Below are positions 26,173-35,041 of a stretch of 64,000 bases of DNA, piece after piece. Under the pieces are notes generated by a model that was not told the DNA's origin, made no database searches, and saw only the letters and a program-made list of their open reading frames with translations. The DNA lies in NCBI GenBank assembly GCA_038237805.1, contig JBBRYI010000001.1, forward strand, positions 1 through 64,000, written 5' to 3'. Source of the DNA: JBBQFI01 sp038237805. GTDB taxonomy: Bacteria > Verrucomicrobiota > Verrucomicrobiia > Chthoniobacterales > UBA10450. Positions within the stretch are counted from its first letter, which is position 1. Every line of letters starts with the position of its first letter. The position numbers and the translations under genes are program-made.

Positions 26173-26943
26173 ATGGACATTCTACTGATCAAACTTTTGC
26201 TCACGCCGCTGCTCATCGCGGCGCTGACTCTAATCGGCAGGCGCTGGGGACCGGCTGTCAGCGGTGCCGTTGCAGGCCTGCCTTTAACATCAGCCCCTGT
26301 GTCCGTCTTTCTCGCGCTCGAACAGGGAACAGATTTCGCAGCGCGCGCTGCAACAGGAACACTTGTTGGGTTAATTGCAGTTGGTGCGTTTTGTTTTGCA
26401 TACGCGTTCACAGCATCGCGAAGAAATTGGATCGCTAGTGCGCTCACAGGCATCGCGGCATTCCTGGTATCCGCATCATTGCTCGCCCTCACACCTCTTA
26501 ATCTGGTGGCGACCTTTATCATCGTTGTTCTCTTCCAGGCGATAGTCTTGAGGATGATGCCGAAAGCAATTGGCGGCGCGAACGTCACCGCTTTGGCTGC
26601 GCCGAAATGGGACCTGCCCTTGCGCATCGGAGTGGCGACTGGATTGGTATTTCTGCTCACCGCAGTCGCGCCGAAACTTGGACCACAAACAACAGGCCTG
26701 GTTTCACCATTTCCGGTTTTCGGCGGAGTCCTCGCGATCTTCGCGCACCGGCATTTCGGTACGCGTGATGCGCAGCGTGTTTTGCGCAGCGTGGTGCTCG
26801 CTTCTTTCTCGTTTGCCGTTTTCTTCTTGATCGTCGGGGCGATGCTCGCGCGCTATGGATGCGCTGTGACCTATTCGATCGCCGCTGTTGCTTCGTTGTC
26901 GGCTAACGCGCTTTTGTTTGCGCGGCTGCGCCACAGTTTGTAG
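26173..26943 (+). CDS. Multi-pass membrane protein of unknown function
   Basis: About 256 residues from MDILLIKLLLTPLLIAALTL (GTG 26170 is an alternative). I count seven to eight hydrophobic helices, among them VGLIAVGAFCFAYAFTA, LVATFIIVVLFQAIVL, IGVATGLVFLLTAVAP and FAVFFLIVGAMLA. The repeated GRRWGPAVSGAVAGLPLTSA and GPQTTGLVSPFPVFGGVLA blocks suggest an internal duplication. No transporter family is recognised. It is divergent from cinA, with a 42-base gap. Confidence 0.7.
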   Translation: MDILLIKLLLTPLLIAALTLIGRRWGPAVSGAVAGLPLTSAPVSVFLALEQGTDFAARAATGTLVGLIAVGAFCFAYAFTASRRNWIASALTGIAAFLVSASLLALTPLNLVATFIIVVLFQAIVLRMMPKAIGGANVTALAAPKWDLPLRIGVATGLVFLLTAVAPKLGPQTTGLVSPFPVFGGVLAIFAHRHFGTRDAQRVLRSVVLASFSFAVFFLIVGAMLARYGCAVTYSIAAVASLSANALLFARLRHSL

Positions 26944-26954
26944 CGCAGTAAGTA

Positions 26955-28238
26955 CTACGCCGCGTCCTTGTCCTGCTTCTTGCGAATGAGCGGGACCTTT
27001 TTGCCTTCAACAACCGCGCGATTGATTGTCACTTCGGCGATGTCTTCGCGGCTCGGAACGTCGTACATGATGTCGAGCATGATGCGCTCGAGCATGGAAC
27101 GCAGAGCACGCGCTCCAGTCCCTTTCGTGACCGCTTGAGCGGCAAGGGCTCGCAAAGCGTCTTTCGTCACCGTCAGGCGAACACCTTCCATCGAGAAAAG
27201 TTTGGTGTACTGCTTCACCATCGCGTTCTTCGTCTCGGTCAAAATCAAAACCATTTCGTCTTCGCTGAGCGCATCCAACGCGCTTACCACCGGCAAGCGC
27301 CCGATAAATTCCGGGATCATGCCGAAGCTGAGCAGGTCTTCCGGCTCGACGTGCCGAATCGCTTGCTTCGCCAGCGCCTGCTCGACTTCCAGAGTCGGGC
27401 TGCCGAAGCCCATTGTTCTTTGTCCGATGCGCTTCTGGATAATTTTGTCGAGCCCGACGAATGCGCCGCCGCAGATGAAAAGAATTTTCTCGGTGTTGAC
27501 CTGAATGTATTCCTGATGCGGATGCTTGCGCCCGCCCTGCGGCGGAACGTTGCAGGTGCTACCCTCAAGAATCTTTAGCAGCGCCTGCTGCACACCTTCG
27601 CCGGAAACATCCCGCGTAATACTGACGTTGTCGGTTTTGCGCCCGATCTTATCGATCTCATCGATGTAAACGATTCCGATCTCGGCGCGCTTCACGTCGT
27701 AATCAGCATTTTGTAACAGACGCAGAATGATGTTTTCGACATCTTCACCGACATAGCCGGCTTCGGTCAGCGTAGTCGCGTCGGCGATGCAAAATGGAAC
27801 ATCGAGGATCTTCGCCAGCGTCTTCGCCAGCAATGTTTTTCCCGAACCGGTCGGTCCGATGAGCAAGATGTTACTCTTTTCGATTTCGACTTCAGCCAAT
27901 GGATCCGGCTGAAACGCGGCGGAAGTATCAGCCGGCGTCGCGCTCGACTGCAGAACGCGTTTGAAATGATTGTGGACTGCGACCGAGAGCGTTTTCTTGG
28001 CGGTGTCCTGACCGATTACGTATTGGTCAAGCAAACGCCGGATATCGACCGGCTTCGGAACGCGGATGGTCGACGACTGCCGGCGTGCATCTTCATTTAG
28101 CTCTTTATCAAGGATGCTTTTGCAAACGTTGATGCAACTGTCGCAAATATAAACGCCCGGACCGGCGATCAGCTTTCGCACCTCAGCGTGGCTTTTGCCA
28201 CAGAAGGAACACATTGTGAGGTTCGAGGCGCGCGCCAT
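26955..28238 (-). CDS. clpX: ClpX, ATP-dependent Clp protease ATPase subunit
   Basis: 427 residues. Zinc-binding domain CSFCGKSHAEV and CDSCINVCK, AAA+ domain with Walker A GPTGSGKTLLAKTLA, pore loop GYVGEDVENII, Walker B VYIDEIDKI, and the ClpP-contact loop region QRTMGFGS. The C-terminal small domain ends GTGARALRSMLERIMLDIMY. It unfolds substrates for ClpP. The order tig-clpP-clpX is standard. No dispersed motif copy occurs in clpX or clpP. Confidence 0.98.
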   Translation of the reverse strand: MARASNLTMCSFCGKSHAEVRKLIAGPGVYICDSCINVCKSILDKELNEDARRQSSTIRVPKPVDIRRLLDQYVIGQDTAKKTLSVAVHNHFKRVLQSSATPADTSAAFQPDPLAEVEIEKSNILLIGPTGSGKTLLAKTLAKILDVPFCIADATTLTEAGYVGEDVENIILRLLQNADYDVKRAEIGIVYIDEIDKIGRKTDNVSITRDVSGEGVQQALLKILEGSTCNVPPQGGRKHPHQEYIQVNTEKILFICGGAFVGLDKIIQKRIGQRTMGFGSPTLEVEQALAKQAIRHVEPEDLLSFGMIPEFIGRLPVVSALDALSEDEMVLILTETKNAMVKQYTKLFSMEGVRLTVTKDALRALAAQAVTKGTGARALRSMLERIMLDIMYDVPSREDIAEVTINRAVVEGKKVPLIRKKQDKDAA

Positions 28239-28264
28239 AAATTTCGGTCCTAAAAGAGCAGTTC

Positions 28265-28960
28265 CTATTCCTCCACTTTCCTGGGTAAAGCGGCTTCCGC
28301 GATTGCTGTAGAACGGTCCGGAATAGCGCCGTCAAGCAGCTTGATTTCCTTTCGCGACTTGATCACTTCATCGACCAATCCATAAGTTTTTGCCTCGGCG
28401 GCTGACATGTAGTAATCGCGATCCGAATCAAGCCGCACTTGCTCTTCGGGTTTGCCCGTGTGTTGCGAAATGATTCTAATAAGGCGCTTCTTTAGCTTGA
28501 ACATGTACTCGACTTGACGCTCGACATCGCTCGCCTGCCCTTGTGCGCCGCCCGAGACCTGATGAATCATGATGTCGGAGTTCGGCAAGGCAAACCGCTT
28601 CCCTTTCGTCCCCGCGCACAAAAGCACCGCGCCCATACTCGCGGCCATTCCCAGGCAATACGTGGTCGTGTCGCACGTTAGGAATTGCATCGTGTCGTAA
28701 ACCGCGAGGCCTGCAGTAACCGATCCGCCGGGTGAATTGATGTAAATGTTGATGTCCTTTTTGCCATCCTCCATTTGCAAGAAAAGTAACTGCGCGATGA
28801 CAAGGTTGGCGATGTGATCGTCGATCGGCGTACCGATAAAAACGATGCGATCCTTCAGCAGCCGCGAATAAATGTCGTAACTGCGCTCCCCTCGTCCGGT
28901 CTGCTCCACCACCATTGGAATAAGCACACCTTGGGACAAATTTTCGTTCGATGTCGTCAT
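28265..28960 (-). CDS. clpP: ClpP, ATP-dependent Clp protease proteolytic subunit
   Basis: 231 residues, slightly longer than usual because of a C-terminal extension after DEVIKSR. Catalytic Ser in GMAASMGAVLL, His in DIMIHQVSGG, Asp in DSDRDYYMSA. It forms the protease chamber used with ClpX. The start overlaps the tig stop by 4 bases. Confidence 0.98.
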   Translation of the reverse strand: MTTSNENLSQGVLIPMVVEQTGRGERSYDIYSRLLKDRIVFIGTPIDDHIANLVIAQLLFLQMEDGKKDINIYINSPGGSVTAGLAVYDTMQFLTCDTTTYCLGMAASMGAVLLCAGTKGKRFALPNSDIMIHQVSGGAQGQASDVERQVEYMFKLKKRLIRIISQHTGKPEEQVRLDSDRDYYMSAAEAKTYGLVDEVIKSRKEIKLLDGAIPDRSTAIAEAALPRKVEE

Positions 28961-30306
28961 GGTTTTTGTTCGGAAGTAACCGTCGCAGCAGGCGATTTTT
29001 CCGCCCGTTCGACGGTAACATTCGCCTTCAGGAAATCAAGGCTCTTACCCAGCAAGAGCTGCTCCGCGAGCCCATTAATCCCATCATTTTCTTCAAGTTG
29101 TTTGCGCATTTTATCTACGGAAACGTTGTATTGGGCCGCCTGCTCACGAATGCTTTTGTCCAGTTCTTCGCGCGTAATTTCGATTTTCTCCTGCTCCGCA
29201 ATGCGATGAAGAATGAAGTTCGTCTTCAACCGATGAGCCGCCAATCCACCTGCCCCTTCCACCAGTTCTTTTTCTTTGCTCTTCAGCATTTCATCGGGAA
29301 CGCCGCGCGCGCGATTGCGCTGCACCAACTCACTTAACGCGCGCCGAGTCTCGTGCGTGAGCAAACTCGGCGGCAGATCGAATTGAATCCGTTCGTGTAA
29401 AAATTTGACGATCTGATTTTCCTTCGCGCGTTCTACTTCGTGTTCTTTTTCGTGCTCGAGATTGTGTTCCATCTCGTGGCGCAATTCCTCGAGCTTTTTG
29501 CCCGGCAAAACTTTTTCGGCAAAGGCGTCATCTAATGCCGGCAAAACTTTCTCTTTAATTTCGTTAACCGTTACGGCGTAGTTCGCCGTTTTCCCGACAA
29601 GTTCCTTCACCCCAAAATCATCGGGAAGCTTTACCTGGATGAGTAGCGTCTCCCCACGCTTATGCCCGACCAGTTGTTCGCAAAATCCGGGAAGAAAATT
29701 ACCCGGCGCGAGTCGTAACCAGAATTTTTTTCCGCCGTGTAAATTCTTGCTCGCTTCCGGCGCCAGCTCACTAATCGGTTGCCCGTCGACTGATCCTTCA
29801 AAATCGATGACTGCAAAATCTTCCATCTGCAAACCGCGCTCCGCTGCATCGACAAAGTCGGCGGATTGATCGCGCAAGCGTTCCAGTGCGGCGGCGATTT
29901 CTTCCTGGGAAACATTCGTGTCGGGCAATTGCACCGAAATATTTTTGTAGTCGGGCAAATCAAATTCCGGTGCCGTCACTACGGTGGCGGAAAATTTCAA
30001 AGTGCGATCCGGCGCAAACTCGACCTCTTCGACATTCGTTAGGGAAACAACCCGCAATTGCTTCTCGGCAATTGCATCATGATAACTTTTCGAGACAAGT
30101 TTCTTCGTCACTTCGTCCTGAATTTCTTTGCGGAACTTCGCTTCGATCACACGCTTTGGCGCCTTGCCGGGTCGATAACCGGGAATCCGCGCGTAACGCG
30201 CGTAGTTCTCCGCGATCGCGTCCCATTCCTTCGAGACCTGTTCCGCCGGCAACTCGATGCGCAACGTCGCCATCGATTGCGGTTGATGTTCCACTTCCAC
30301 CTTCAT
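28957..30306 (-). CDS. tig: Trigger factor
   Basis: 449 residues. N-terminal ribosome-binding domain (signature region around IPGYRPGKAPKRVIEAKF), FKBP-like PPIase domain (about 160-250, DFAVIDFEGSVDGQPI), and a long helical C-terminal domain rich in Glu/Lys. It is a ribosome-bound folding chaperone. First gene of tig-clpP-clpX. The C-terminus has a short extra tail ending TSEQKP. One motif copy lies at 30036. Confidence 0.96.
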   Translation of the reverse strand: MKVEVEHQPQSMATLRIELPAEQVSKEWDAIAENYARYARIPGYRPGKAPKRVIEAKFRKEIQDEVTKKLVSKSYHDAIAEKQLRVVSLTNVEEVEFAPDRTLKFSATVVTAPEFDLPDYKNISVQLPDTNVSQEEIAAALERLRDQSADFVDAAERGLQMEDFAVIDFEGSVDGQPISELAPEASKNLHGGKKFWLRLAPGNFLPGFCEQLVGHKRGETLLIQVKLPDDFGVKELVGKTANYAVTVNEIKEKVLPALDDAFAEKVLPGKKLEELRHEMEHNLEHEKEHEVERAKENQIVKFLHERIQFDLPPSLLTHETRRALSELVQRNRARGVPDEMLKSKEKELVEGAGGLAAHRLKTNFILHRIAEQEKIEITREELDKSIREQAAQYNVSVDKMRKQLEENDGINGLAEQLLLGKSLDFLKANVTVERAEKSPAATVTSEQKP

Positions 30307-30363
30307 GAAGGAGCGACGTTAACGGCGTGCAATGCGATGCGCAAATTTGCGTCTTCGTTCTGT

Positions 30364-30433
30364 TGTAGCGGCGGTCTATGACCGTCGCTCGAATTGAACG
30401 CGGGAAGTGCGACGGCCAGAGACCGCCGCTACA
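30364..30433. repeat. 25-bp inverted repeat between tig and hutI, covering the hutI stop
   Basis: Left arm 30364-30388 (TGTAGCGGCGGTCTATGACC...) and right arm 30409-30433 (...AGAGACCGCCGCTACA) are nearly complementary, with 20 bases between. The hutI stop codon (30429-30431) lies in the right arm. It could terminate the hut transcript, but there is no T-run, so it is more likely a dispersed palindromic element. Confidence 0.65.
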
Positions 30434-31670
30434 AGGGAATTTCTTTTCCGCCGATGTAAACCGAATGCGTCAGGGCGATCCCGAAATAATAGGCAACTTC
30501 CCGATAGTCGGCACAATCGAAGACGCAAAAATTCGCGCGCTTTCCAACTTCAAGCGATCCAATCTTGTCGCCACGATTTAAACTGTAAGCCGGGTTGATC
30601 GTGGCCGCGCTCAAACTCTCCGCCGGCGACATCTTCATCTGTGTGCAGGCGAGCGACAAAATCATCGGCATCGAGGTTGTGGGCGACGAACCAGGATTGA
30701 AATCCGTAGCCAGGACGATCGCCAATCCAGCGTCGATCATTTCCCGCGCCCGGGGATAACGATTTTTGCCTAACGAGTAAACCGAGCCCGGCAGCAGGAT
30801 CGGCTGCACTGCTGCTTCGGCCAGCGCAGCAATCCCGGCGGGGTTCGTTTGCTCGAGATGATCGGCCGTTTGTGCTCGCAGTCTCGCTGCCAGAAACGCG
30901 CCGCCCGAATCACTCAACTGATCGACGTGCATTCGAAGGCGCAGTCCGTACTCTTTTGCCGCGTTGAGAATCTTTTCCGAGTCGGCAATCTCAAAGTACC
31001 CGCGTTCGCAAAAAATGTCGCAGTTCTCGGCGAACTGTCCTTCTGCAGCGCGCGGCAACATTTCGTGAATGACCAGAGCAACATATTGCTCGGGTGCATT
31101 GCGGAATTCTTCCGGCACCGCATGCGCACCGAGAAATGTCGGGATGAATTCGATCGGGCTCTCCGCGTTCAACGTCCGTATGACGCGCAGGAGCTTCAGC
31201 TCATCTTCAACTGACAAACCGTAACCGGATTTTGCTTCAACGGTTGTCGTTCCGCTTTGCAAAAACCAATGCGCGTGTTTCAACGCCTGTTGCAAAAGGT
31301 CATGTTCCGTCGCGGCGCGAGTTGTACGCACGGTTGAGCGAATCCCACCGCCGCTCGCCGCGATCTGCTCGTATGTCGCACCCTTTGATCGTTGCTCGAA
31401 TTCATCGACACGATTCCCCCCGAAGACAGGATGCGAATGCGCATCGACAAAACCGGGTAAAACGATTTTGCCCGTCACATCTATGACTTCTGTCTTGCCA
31501 GAAATTTCTTTTTCGATCTCGGTCGACATTCCCGTGGCAACGATTCTTCCCTCGTCGATCAGCATCGCGCCGTCTGGAATGATCGAAAGCTCATCTAGCT
31601 CCGCACGAACACGCGCGCGTTTCGGGCCCGCGAGGGTGACTAGCTGCGAGGCATGAAGCACAGCAAGCAT
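30429..31670 (-). CDS. hutI: Imidazolonepropionase
   Basis: 413 residues. Amidohydrolase with the metal HxH motif in PGFVDAHSHPVFGG, TTTVEAKSGYGLSVEDELK, and LRMHVDQLSDSGG; the late Asp is in IVLATDFNPGSSPT. It opens the ring of imidazolonepropionate to formiminoglutamate, the third step of histidine breakdown. Last gene of hutH-hutU-ftcD-hutI. A CCTAACGAGT lies at 30769. Confidence 0.97.
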   Translation of the reverse strand: MLAVLHASQLVTLAGPKRARVRAELDELSIIPDGAMLIDEGRIVATGMSTEIEKEISGKTEVIDVTGKIVLPGFVDAHSHPVFGGNRVDEFEQRSKGATYEQIAASGGGIRSTVRTTRAATEHDLLQQALKHAHWFLQSGTTTVEAKSGYGLSVEDELKLLRVIRTLNAESPIEFIPTFLGAHAVPEEFRNAPEQYVALVIHEMLPRAAEGQFAENCDIFCERGYFEIADSEKILNAAKEYGLRLRMHVDQLSDSGGAFLAARLRAQTADHLEQTNPAGIAALAEAAVQPILLPGSVYSLGKNRYPRAREMIDAGLAIVLATDFNPGSSPTTSMPMILSLACTQMKMSPAESLSAATINPAYSLNRGDKIGSLEVGKRANFCVFDCADYREVAYYFGIALTHSVYIGGKEIPL

Positions 31671-31682
31671 TTCAATTCCTCG

Positions 31683-33377
31683 CTAGCCCAGTTTGCTTTC
31701 GACTAACTGATTGATTTCTTTAAACCGCGATTCGGATTCCGCGCTGATCCTTTGGAGCTTGTCTTGAAGAGTGGATTTGAATTTCTCGTCTTTCAATCCA
31801 GCCAGATTAATTCTGACGTTCATTCCAGCGCCACCGATACAGGCACGCACCGCGAGAAGACCAACCCCAACGTCCGAAATAGAAGCGGGATTACCTTTCT
31901 CGGCCATTTCGGCAAGAAGCTGGTAAGACTTGGCCGCCGTTTCCATCACTCGCAGCGGAATTTCCGCCGCATATTTGTTGGCAGATTGAATTGCGCCTGA
32001 GCGCGCTGCTTTCTCTTCGGTCGATTCTTTCGGCAGCGCGAACGCGGCCATAACTTTGTTGAAAGCGGCCGTGTCTTCATCGACCAAAAACAGCAGCTCA
32101 TCTTTTAGTTGCTGCGCCTTCACGGCCCAATCACTGAAGTAGGCGAGCTTATCTTCCCAGCCACGTTTCCCGGCCGACAGATTCGCGACCATTCCGCCAA
32201 GTGAAGCGCCTAACGCGCCCATTAAAGCAGCGACCGAACCACCGCCGGGCGCAGGAGAATCGCTTAACGTCTCATTGCAAAACTCGCGCAGATTTAGTTT
32301 CACGAGCGATTTCTTTGAAGCGGCGGATTCCATCTTGAACTCAATCACCTTTTCTTTCGGATCGAAAGGCTTTAGCTCACTCAATCCCATCGAGCGAACC
32401 GCCATATCGATGAGCTCTTCTTCCGACGCGCCTTCCGACCATTTCTGTTTGCGCAAAAAATATTTTCCGGCATCGATCAAAGATTTCTTCGGAACCATCC
32501 CAACGATTTCCGATCCGGTGACGCGAAGACCGCGTTTGTCGGCGGATTCATTGCAAGCATCGAAAGCCACATGCAAGGGCGTCTCTTCAATATTCGTTAG
32601 GTTAATCGAGACTTGCGCCATTCCGTATTCCTCGACGTACCAGCCAATGGCTTTTACGTGCTTCAACATTCCGGGAATGCGAATCGGTTCACCTTTCTCA
32701 TCGAGAACCTTTTTCCCCTGAGGCGCGCCGTCTTCCGTCTTGATCCGGCCTTGTTCTCTTATATCGAATGCGACTGAATTCGCTCTTCGCACCGCCTTCG
32801 TGTTCAGGTTTACATTGTAAGCGACAAGAAATTCGCGCGCACCGATTGCGGTCGCTCCCGATTTCTCATTGAACACCGCCTCACCGAAGTCCGGTTTCCA
32901 TGCCGGTTGTTTTATCTTGTCAGAAAAACCTTCGTATTCTCCGGCACGAATGATGGAAAGATTGGAACGCGACGATTCCTTCGCAGCCTTTTCGTAGAGA
33001 TAAACTGGAATTTTCAGTTCTTCGCCAACTCGTTTTCCTAATTGCGTCGCGCAGGCGATCGCTTCTTCCCATGTAATATTGCTGACTGGAATGAAAGGAC
33101 AAACATCGGTCGCACCCATTCTCGGATGCGCGCCCGTGTGCTTACGCATGTCGATAAGCTCTGTGGCTTTTTGAATGCCACGAAACGCTGCTTCAGCCGC
33201 GGCCTCGGGATTCCCTACGAACGTTACGACTGTGCGATTCGTGCTCGCCCCGGGATCAACATCAAGCAACGACACACCATCCACGGATTCAATCGCAGCC
33301 GTGATCTGTTGGATAACATTGAGGTCGCGGCCTTCCGAGAAGTTCGGCACACATTCGATGAGTTTTTGCATGATCAA
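31683..33377 (-). CDS. ftcD: Bifunctional glutamate formimidoyltransferase / formimidoyl-THF cyclodeaminase
   Basis: 564 residues. The first 330 or so are formimidoyltransferase (KLIECVPNFSEGRD, DVDPGASTNRTVVTFVG, HTGAHPRMGATDVCPFIPV). Residues from about 355 on are cyclodeaminase (FCNETLSDSPAPGGGSVAA). Both are fused as in animals and several bacterial phyla. It transfers the formimino group of FIGLU to THF and yields methenyl-THF plus ammonia, so histidine carbon feeds the one-carbon pool. The start may be the second Met (33371). It overlaps the hutU stop by 4 bases. Confidence 0.96.
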   Translation of the reverse strand: MIMQKLIECVPNFSEGRDLNVIQQITAAIESVDGVSLLDVDPGASTNRTVVTFVGNPEAAAEAAFRGIQKATELIDMRKHTGAHPRMGATDVCPFIPVSNITWEEAIACATQLGKRVGEELKIPVYLYEKAAKESSRSNLSIIRAGEYEGFSDKIKQPAWKPDFGEAVFNEKSGATAIGAREFLVAYNVNLNTKAVRRANSVAFDIREQGRIKTEDGAPQGKKVLDEKGEPIRIPGMLKHVKAIGWYVEEYGMAQVSINLTNIEETPLHVAFDACNESADKRGLRVTGSEIVGMVPKKSLIDAGKYFLRKQKWSEGASEEELIDMAVRSMGLSELKPFDPKEKVIEFKMESAASKKSLVKLNLREFCNETLSDSPAPGGGSVAALMGALGASLGGMVANLSAGKRGWEDKLAYFSDWAVKAQQLKDELLFLVDEDTAAFNKVMAAFALPKESTEEKAARSGAIQSANKYAAEIPLRVMETAAKSYQLLAEMAEKGNPASISDVGVGLLAVRACIGGAGMNVRINLAGLKDEKFKSTLQDKLQRISAESESRFKEINQLVESKLG

Positions 33378-35041
33378 TCGAGCGCGCGCGGCTGCATCGG
33401 GATCTTTACGTCGTGAGCTTTCGCAAAATCGATTGCCTTGGAATAACCAGAATCGGCATGCCGAATTACGCCCATGCCGGGATCGCTGGTTAGCACGCGC
33501 TCGAGGCGGTGCTTAGAATTTTCACTCCCATCTGCGACGATTACCATGCCCGCATGCTGCGAGTACCCGATTCCAACTCCCCCGCCATTGTGAATCGAAA
33601 TCCACGACGCGCCACCTGCTGTATTCACGAGAGCATTTAAAAGCGGCCAATCTGCAATTGCATCGCTGCCATCAAGCATTGCTTCCGTTTCGCGAAATGG
33701 GGAAGCAACCGATCCCGTGTCCAAATGATCGCGCCCAATCACGATGGGACCTTTAATCTCGCCGCGCCTAACGAGTTCATTCATGGCAAGGCCTAATTCC
33801 GCGCGCTCGCCGTAGCCGAGCCAGCAAATGCGCGCGGGCAAACCTTGAAAATGGATTCGTTCCCTCGCAAGTTTCATCCAACGCGAGAGAATCTTGTTCT
33901 TTGGAAAAACTTCGAGAGCGAGTTTGTCGGTGCGCGCGATGTCTTCCCGGTCGCCGCTTAACGCGACCCAGCGGAAGGGACCTTTGCCTTCACAAAAAAG
34001 CGGGCGGATGTACTCCGGAACAAAACCGGGAATGTCGAATGCGTTCTCGACGCCAGCCTTTTTTGCCTGCGTGCGAATGTTGTTGCCGTAATCGAACGTG
34101 ATTGCGCCGCGCCGTTGCAATGCGAGCATAGCCTCTACGTGCACAGCCATCGAGCGCATGGATCGGTCAATGTATTGGTCGGGATCTTTCGCACGCAGTT
34201 GTAGCGCTTCCTCCAGCGTCATTCCATGCGGCACGTATCCGTTCAACGCATCATGGGCGCTGGTTTGATCCGTGAGAATGTCGGGAACGACATCGCGTTT
34301 CACCATTTCAGGCAAAACATCCGCGCAGTTGCCGACGAGTCCGACCGACACCGCGTGCTTCTTCTTGCGCGCCTGCTCGATCAAATTCAAGGCTTCATCG
34401 AGCGATTCGGCGATCTTATCGCAATAGCCGCTCTGCAATCTTTTTTCGATCCGCGTGCGATCGACATCGACGCCGAGGAAAAGTGCGCCGTTCATTGTTG
34501 CGGCGAGCGGTTGCGCTCCACCCATGCCACCGAGTCCGCCGGTTACGACAAATTTTCCTTCGAGCGATCCGCCAAAATGTTTTTCTGCCGCGGAGGCAAA
34601 AGTCTCGAATGTTCCCTGCACGATTCCCTGGCTGCCGATGTAAATCCAGGAGCCGGCGGTCATCTGTCCATACATCGTTAGGCCAAGTCGTTCGAGTCGG
34701 TTGAACTCAGCGTAGTTCGACCATTGTCCAACCAAGTTTGAATTTGCGATAAGGACGCGCGGCGCTTCATCATGAGTTTTGAAAACGCCAACCGGCTTAC
34801 CCGATTGCACGAGCAATGTTTCATCGTTCTCCAATTCGCGCAGCGAACGGACAATGGCGTCGAACGCTTCCCAGCTGCGCGCGGCGCGGCCAGTCCCGCC
34901 GTACACGATCAGTTTGCCGGGATTCTCGGCGACATCGGGATCGAGATTATTCATTAACATCCGCATGGCGGCTTCCTGATGCCAACCTTTGCAGCTCAGT
35001 TGATTCCCGCGCGGTGCGCGTACGACCCGACTTGTGCTCAT
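33374..35041 (-). CDS. hutU: Urocanate hydratase
   Basis: 555 residues, usual length. Conserved blocks: KLIVYGGTGRAARSWEAFD, LVQSGKPVGVF, FVVTGGLGGMGGAQPLAATM, DILTDQTSAHD and GRDHLDTGSVASPFRET. It uses NAD+ as electrophile to hydrate urocanate. It overlaps hutH (ATGA) upstream and ftcD downstream, so it is translationally coupled. Two dispersed motif copies (33767 and 34675) lie inside. Confidence 0.98.
   Translation of the reverse strand: MSTSRVVRAPRGNQLSCKGWHQEAAMRMLMNNLDPDVAENPGKLIVYGGTGRAARSWEAFDAIVRSLRELENDETLLVQSGKPVGVFKTHDEAPRVLIANSNLVGQWSNYAEFNRLERLGLTMYGQMTAGSWIYIGSQGIVQGTFETFASAAEKHFGGSLEGKFVVTGGLGGMGGAQPLAATMNGALFLGVDVDRTRIEKRLQSGYCDKIAESLDEALNLIEQARKKKHAVSVGLVGNCADVLPEMVKRDVVPDILTDQTSAHDALNGYVPHGMTLEEALQLRAKDPDQYIDRSMRSMAVHVEAMLALQRRGAITFDYGNNIRTQAKKAGVENAFDIPGFVPEYIRPLFCEGKGPFRWVALSGDREDIARTDKLALEVFPKNKILSRWMKLARERIHFQGLPARICWLGYGERAELGLAMNELVRRGEIKGPIVIGRDHLDTGSVASPFRETEAMLDGSDAIADWPLLNALVNTAGGASWISIHNGGGVGIGYSQHAGMVIVADGSENSKHRLERVLTSDPGMGVIRHADSGYSKAIDFAKAHDVKIPMQPRALD

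Noticed and set aside
29281..30062. TTCGTTAACC and similar sequences as more copies of the dispersed motif
   Set aside because: They lack the second G (or C) of the core; I counted only exact CCTAACGA.
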